From assembly GCA_003152795.1 (NCBI GenBank), contig PMBA01000469.1:1-5364 (forward strand): 5,364 nt of DNA. The letters run 5' to 3'. A program made the translations under genes and the position numbers. Positions within the stretch are counted from its first letter, which is position 1. Each line of letters begins with the position of its first letter. Shown in pieces: positions 1-2,532 of this stretch. The notes below the pieces were generated by a model that did not search any database, was not told the origin of the DNA, and was given only the letters and a program-made list of their open reading frames with translations. The DNA is from Acidobacteriaceae bacterium. GTDB taxonomy: Bacteria; Acidobacteriota; Terriglobia; Terriglobales; Acidobacteriaceae.

Positions 1-536
<536 letters not shown>

Positions 537-561
537 TTTGTGAAACGAATTCGAAGCGCAC

Positions 562-583
562 GGCGGCAGGTTCCGCCAGGAGG
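562..583 (+). promoter_or_regulatory. Strong Shine-Dalgarno of the DoxX gene with an abutting small stem-loop
   Basis: AGGAGG at 578-583 lies 5 nt before ATG 589 and fixes that start. Directly upstream, GGCGG (562-566) can pair with CCGCC (573-577) across a 6-nt loop, so a GC-only stem ends exactly at the Shine-Dalgarno. The ribosome site is strong; any regulatory effect of the stem is speculative. Confidence 0.6.
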
Positions 584-588
584 AAGCA

Positions 589-1026
589 ATGGTGAAGCGG
601 CTGATGGGAACGAGCAACGACGTGAGCATTACAATCTTGCGAGTGATTCTGGGAGTGGTGTTCTTCGCGCATGGGGCGCAGAAGATGCTGGGCTGGTTTG
701 GAGGCTTTGGTTTTCACGGCACCATGGGAGCGTTTGCGCAGATGGGAATGCCCGCTGCTCTGGCGTTGCTGGTCATCTGCACTGAGTTCTTTGGCGGCCT
801 GGGGCTGATTGTGGGATTGCTGACGCGGATCGCGTCTCTGGGGATCGCGGGCCTGATGGTCGGGGCGATCTTCATGGTTCACCTGCACAATGGATTTTTT
901 ATGAACTGGATGGGCACACAGAAAGGCGAGGGCATCGAATACCATCTGCTGGTGCTGGCGATGGCGGCGGCGCTGTTGTTGCGCGGAGGCGGCGCGTGTT
1001 CGCTGGACCGGGCGATTGCGGATTAG
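589..1026 (+). CDS. DoxX family membrane protein
   Basis: A 145-residue integral membrane protein of the DoxX/YqjF type. Named members include the small subunit of archaeal thiosulfate:quinone oxidoreductase, but most bacterial members have no proven reaction, so no substrate is assigned. Four hydrophobic segments are visible at about residues 12-28, 55-77, 80-99 and 118-132. Family-like features are the first-helix motif LRVILGVVFFAHGAQK, the EFFGGLGLIVGLLTR stretch (Glu66, Arg80) and His98/His100 near the end of the third segment. The length is normal for the family and the protein looks intact. Start ATG 589 has AGGAGG 5 nt upstream; Met6 is a weaker alternative. No signal peptide is needed. 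It appears monocistronic: thiC is divergent, and vapB starts 129 nt downstream with its own promoter. A degenerate copy of residues 73-129 lies at 2089-2260. Confidence 0.9.
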   Translation: MVKRLMGTSNDVSITILRVILGVVFFAHGAQKMLGWFGGFGFHGTMGAFAQMGMPAALALLVICTEFFGGLGLIVGLLTRIASLGIAGLMVGAIFMVHLHNGFFMNWMGTQKGEGIEYHLLVLAMAAALLLRGGGACSLDRAIAD

Positions 1027-1045
1027 ATCGGGGAGTTAGGGCGGG

Positions 1046-1071
1046 GCCACTTCTCAAACGCGAGGAGTGGC
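1046..1071 (+). other. Stem-loop downstream of the DoxX gene
   Basis: GCCACTTCTC (1046-1055) pairs with GAGGAGTGGC (1062-1071) over all ten positions, with one G-U wobble and a 6-nt loop AAACGC. It starts 19 nt after the DoxX stop. No T-run follows, so it is not a standard intrinsic terminator. It may stabilise the mRNA 3' end, act in termination with a factor, or be one copy of a dispersed palindromic repeat. Confidence 0.5.
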
Positions 1072-1120
1072 GCACCCAAGCTACATGCGTGGCGGAGATG
1101 GGGGCCAGTTGCCGATCTTG

Positions 1121-1160
1121 TTGACATGTGCATGACATGAAAGTATGCTGTCAGCATGTC
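1121..1160 (+). promoter_or_regulatory. vapBC promoter with overlapping operator-like repeats
   Basis: TTGACA (1121-1126), a 17-bp spacer and TATGCT (1144-1149) form a near-consensus sigma-70 promoter. Transcription should begin about 1155-1157, essentially at the A of the vapB ATG (1156). Repeats fill the promoter: TGACATG occurs directly at 1122-1128 and 1133-1139 (11-bp period); CATGT-gcatg-ACATG (1125-1139) is a palindrome in the spacer; TGCTG-T-CAGCA (1146-1156) overlaps the -10; GACATG (1123) recurs inverted as CATGTC (1155-1160). RHH antitoxins usually bind such short repeats cooperatively and repress their own operon; that role is inferred here. Confidence 0.72.
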
Positions 1161-1386
1161 AAAAATGATTCAGCTTCGTAATGTACCCGATGCGCTGCAC
1201 CGCGGCCTGAAAGCTCGAGCTGCGATGGCAGGTATGTCGCTTTCGGACTATCTGTTAGCTGAAATCAAGGAAATCGCCGAGAGGCCGACGCTCACGGAAT
1301 TGCGGGAGCGACTGCACAAACGGAAGCCGGTTTCAGCGCAGATCGATACCGCTCACCTGGTGCGAGAAGAGCGCGAGGCGCGATGA
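1156..1386 (+). CDS. vapB: VapB/FitA-like ribbon-helix-helix antitoxin
   Basis: A 76-residue antitoxin. The N-terminus fits a ribbon-helix-helix DNA-binding fold of the FitA/VapB type: strand residues about 4-9 (MIQLRN), helix A about 11-25 (PDALHRGLKARAAMAG), the SLSDYLL turn, then helix B to about residue 41. The C-terminal half (about 42-76, charged, rich in Arg and Glu) would wrap and inhibit the toxin. It should dimerise, neutralise the PIN toxin and repress the shared promoter. The stop overlaps the toxin start by ATGA (1383-1386), so the two are translationally coupled. No Shine-Dalgarno precedes ATG 1156 and the predicted transcript starts there, pointing to leaderless translation. 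ATG 1165 (Met4) is an alternative start, also without a clear ribosome site. Family call is strong; the partner is inferred from adjacency. Confidence 0.88.
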   Translation: MSKMIQLRNVPDALHRGLKARAAMAGMSLSDYLLAEIKEIAERPTLTELRERLHKRKPVSAQIDTAHLVREEREAR

Positions 1387-1775
1387 TCGTCCTGGATGCG
1401 TCTGCCGCAGTTGACTGGCTTCTTCAGACATCCGCGGGGCAGAGCATCGAGAAGCGAATTTATTCGCGTAACGAAACCCTGCACACGCCTCACCTCCTTG
1501 ACCTTGAGGTCACGCAGGTACTGAGGCGTCTAGCACTGCAAGGAGTGATCTCTGCACGTCGCGCTGACGAGGCGGTCCGCGATCTGCTGGATCTTCGTAT
1601 TACCCGGTATCCTCATCTCGTGCTCCTGCCCCGCATTTGGCAACTCCGTCGCAACTTTTCTGCCTATGATGCCGCCTACATCGTGCTTGCCGAGAAACTC
1701 GGAGCTGCGTTAGTCACAAGGGATGCTCGACTCGCTTCTGCTTCGGGCCATGCGGCACTCGTGGAGCTCTTTTAA
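1383..1775 (+). CDS. vapC: VapC-type PIN-domain ribonuclease toxin
   Basis: A 130-residue PIN-domain protein, the usual VapC length. The acidic residues expected to hold Mg2+/Mn2+ are all present: Asp5 in MIVLDASAAVDW, Glu42 in LLDLEVTQVLRR, Asp96 in FSAYDAAYIVLAE and Asp114 in LVTRDARLA. The protein therefore looks catalytically intact. VapC toxins cut specific RNAs (tRNA, rRNA or mRNA) and halt translation when the antitoxin is lost; the RNA target cannot be read from the sequence. The ATG overlaps the vapB stop (ATGA), and a weak GAGG at 1375-1378 lies 4 nt upstream, consistent with coupled translation that keeps toxin below antitoxin. The pair stands alone between unrelated genes and beside a broken doxX copy, so acquisition by transfer or rearrangement is plausible. 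Confidence 0.92.
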   Translation: MIVLDASAAVDWLLQTSAGQSIEKRIYSRNETLHTPHLLDLEVTQVLRRLALQGVISARRADEAVRDLLDLRITRYPHLVLLPRIWQLRRNFSAYDAAYIVLAEKLGAALVTRDARLASASGHAALVELF

Positions 1776-1788
1776 TTCGACGGCCTGC

Positions 1789-1824
1789 GGTACGCACTCA
1801 TGCGTTGCTCGTACCTCGTTTTCC
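1789..1824 (+). terminator. Possible weak terminator after vapC
   Basis: GGTACG (1789-1794) can pair with CGTACC (1810-1815), and CGTTTTCC follows at 1817-1824. A competing inner hairpin ACGCA-CTCA-TGCGT sits at 1792-1805. The site begins 14 nt after the vapC stop. The stem is short, the loop is 15 nt and the T-run has only four Ts, so this is a weak candidate. Confidence 0.28.
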
Positions 1825-1854
1825 ATGAGGCACAACCGCGCGCATCCTCTCATT

Positions 1855-1877
1855 CCGACTGACCGGCCCTCAGTCGG
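1855..1877. repeat. Inverted repeat, 8-bp stem
   Basis: CCGACTGA (1855-1862) and TCAGTCGG (1870-1877) are exact reverse complements around a 7-nt loop CCGGCCC. No T-run follows. It could contribute to ending the vapBC transcript or belong to a repeat family. Confidence 0.5.
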
Positions 1878-1918
1878 CGAGTCTGGTCGACCCTGATCAC
1901 AAGGAGAACGAACGCCGA

Positions 1919-1966
1919 GTGAGTGCGCCCGTCAAATCGCTTTGAAGGGCGATTTGACAGGCTCAC
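1919..1966. repeat. Inverted repeat, perfect 10-bp stem with outer extension
   Basis: GTCAAATCGC (1931-1940) and GCGATTTGAC (1949-1958) are perfect reverse complements with an 8-nt loop TTTGAAGG. Further out, GTGAG (1919-1923) matches CTCAC (1962-1966) across an asymmetric internal loop. This is the longest perfect stem I found in the window. No T-run follows, so it does not look like a terminator. Confidence 0.6.
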
Positions 1967-2023
1967 AAACCGTCGGAAACTCACCTTGAAAGTGTCACAG
2001 AAAAAGGGGACCGATCAGCTTCG

Positions 2024-2044
2024 ACGAATCATACTCAGATTCGT
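2024..2044. repeat. Inverted repeat, 7-bp stem
   Basis: ACGAATC (2024-2030) and GATTCGT (2038-2044) are exact reverse complements with a 7-nt loop ATACTCA. It lies 45 bp before the start of the doxX-like fragment and closes the run of palindromes after vapC. Confidence 0.45.
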
Positions 2045-2088
2045 GCGGACACACGGGAGCAGGTCATGCCGAGACGTTGGCCACCCGC

Positions 2089-2260
2089 CTGATTGTGGGA
2101 TTGCTGGAGCGGATCGCGTCTCTGGGGTTTGCGGGCCTGATGGTCGAAGCGATCTTCATGGTTCACCTGCACAATGGATTTTTTTGTGAACTGGATGCGC
2201 ACACAGAAAGGCGAGGGCATCGAATACCATCTGCTGGTGCTGGCGATGGCGGCGGCGCTG
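2089..2260 (+). pseudogene. Frameshifted fragment of a DoxX gene (second copy)
   Basis: This stretch aligns with 805-975 of the intact DoxX gene, with 8 substitutions and one inserted base over 172 bp (about 95% identity). It covers codons 73-129, from LIVGLL to AMAAAL. Frame 1 reads LIVGLLERIASLGFAGLMVE and on to NGFF. The T-run, 6 Ts plus ATG in the intact gene, has become 7 Ts plus GTG here; the rest (NWMRTQKGEGIEYHLLVLAM) is in frame 2. The first helices and the C-terminus are absent and flanking DNA is unrelated to the intact gene's flanks. It cannot encode a working DoxX protein. It is a local duplication remnant, or the remains of a related doxX brought in from elsewhere. Confidence 0.9.
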
Positions 2261-2262
2261 AG

Positions 2263-2280
2263 GTCACACGCAACTGTGAC
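2263..2280. repeat. Short palindrome at the end of the doxX fragment
   Basis: GTCACA (2263-2268) and TGTGAC (2275-2280) are exact inverted repeats with a 6-nt centre, starting 2 bp after the homology to doxX ends. The arms are in the opposite order to a CRP site (TGTGA-N6-TCACA), so that reading does not apply. It may mark the rearrangement junction or be an operator for the next gene. Confidence 0.35.
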
Positions 2281-2288
2281 GGGTCTCC

Positions 2289-2317
2289 TTGACGCAGGGT
2301 TCTCCCAGGAATATTCC
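2289..2317 (+). promoter_or_regulatory. Weak candidate promoter for the NHL protein gene
   Basis: TTGACG (2289-2294), a 17-bp spacer and TATTCC (2312-2317) are the best promoter-like pair between the doxX fragment and ATG 2449. The -35 is good, the -10 poor. Use of this site would give a leader of about 125 nt containing the hairpin at 2351-2368. Confidence 0.25.
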
Positions 2318-2350
2318 AGCCTTGTCTGGCCCCTGCGTTCGCAGCCGTCT

Positions 2351-2368
2351 ACTGCAAAAACTTGCAGT
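2351..2368 (+). other. Leader hairpin upstream of the NHL protein gene
   Basis: ACTGCAA (2351-2357) and TTGCAGT (2362-2368) form a perfect 7-bp stem with a 4-nt loop AAAC, followed by TTGGTCTTTCCCC. It lies 80 bp before the start codon. It could be a weak terminator for upstream transcripts or a leader structure; the stem is AT-rich and the T-run interrupted. Confidence 0.35.
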
Positions 2369-2437
2369 TTGGTCTTTCCCCACGATTTGCAGCGAATCGC
2401 GCCCTCGCGAGCGCCAGGCCAGTTTCCAATTCTCTCC

Positions 2438-2443
2438 GGAGGA
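2438..2443 (+). promoter_or_regulatory. Shine-Dalgarno deciding start ATG 2449
   Basis: GGAGGA lies 5 nt before ATG 2449. A second ATG at 2444 is adjacent to the site but opens a frame that ends after 14 codons, whereas ATG 2449 opens a signal peptide and a 972-codon frame. Confidence 0.75.
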
Positions 2444-2448
2444 ATGAT

Positions 2449-2532
2449 ATGTCTGCGAAAGGTCACGCGTCGTTATATGTTCTCTTAGCCGTTCTTCTTT
2501 TTCTGGGAGCGATTTCTGGCCCGGCTCAGGCG
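2449..2532 (+). other. Signal peptide of the NHL/Ig protein
   Basis: Residues 1-28: a short N-region with Lys4, a hydrophobic core (LYVLLAVLLFLGAI, residues 9-22) and a GPAQA end fitting signal peptidase I cleavage after Ala28 (A-Q-A before Gln29). There is no lipobox cysteine, so the protein should be released or retained by something downstream, not by an N-terminal lipid. Confidence 0.85.

Larger units (their letters stand above)
1776..2088. other. Gene-free stretch rich in inverted repeats
   Basis: I see no credible gene in these 313 bp. The open frame beginning with GTG at 1923 has no family features and crosses hairpin and pseudogene sequence. What the region does hold is a series of palindromes (listed separately) and a short AAAAAGGGGAC element at about 2001-2011. 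Similar G-run elements occur next to REP/IS200-like transposase genes in some bacteria; that parallel is from memory and unverified. The region looks like a rearrangement or repeat-rich junction between vapBC and the doxX fragment. Confidence 0.5.

Noticed and set aside
1855..1877. Classical Rho-independent terminator for vapBC
   Set aside because: The stem is good, but the following bases CGAGTCTGG contain no T-run.
1923..2189. 88-codon GTG-start open frame after vapC
   Set aside because: Its composition is irregular, it spans hairpins and the pseudogene junction out of the doxX frame, and no family is recognisable.
2263..2280. CRP-type binding site
   Set aside because: The arms are inverted relative to TGTGA-N6-TCACA, so only a generic palindrome is supported.
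2174..2488. 104-codon open frame joining doxX-like sequence to downstream DNA
   Set aside because: It begins inside the decayed doxX fragment, after its frameshift, then runs through non-homologous leader DNA and over the start of the NHL gene. It has no ribosome site and only part of a membrane domain.
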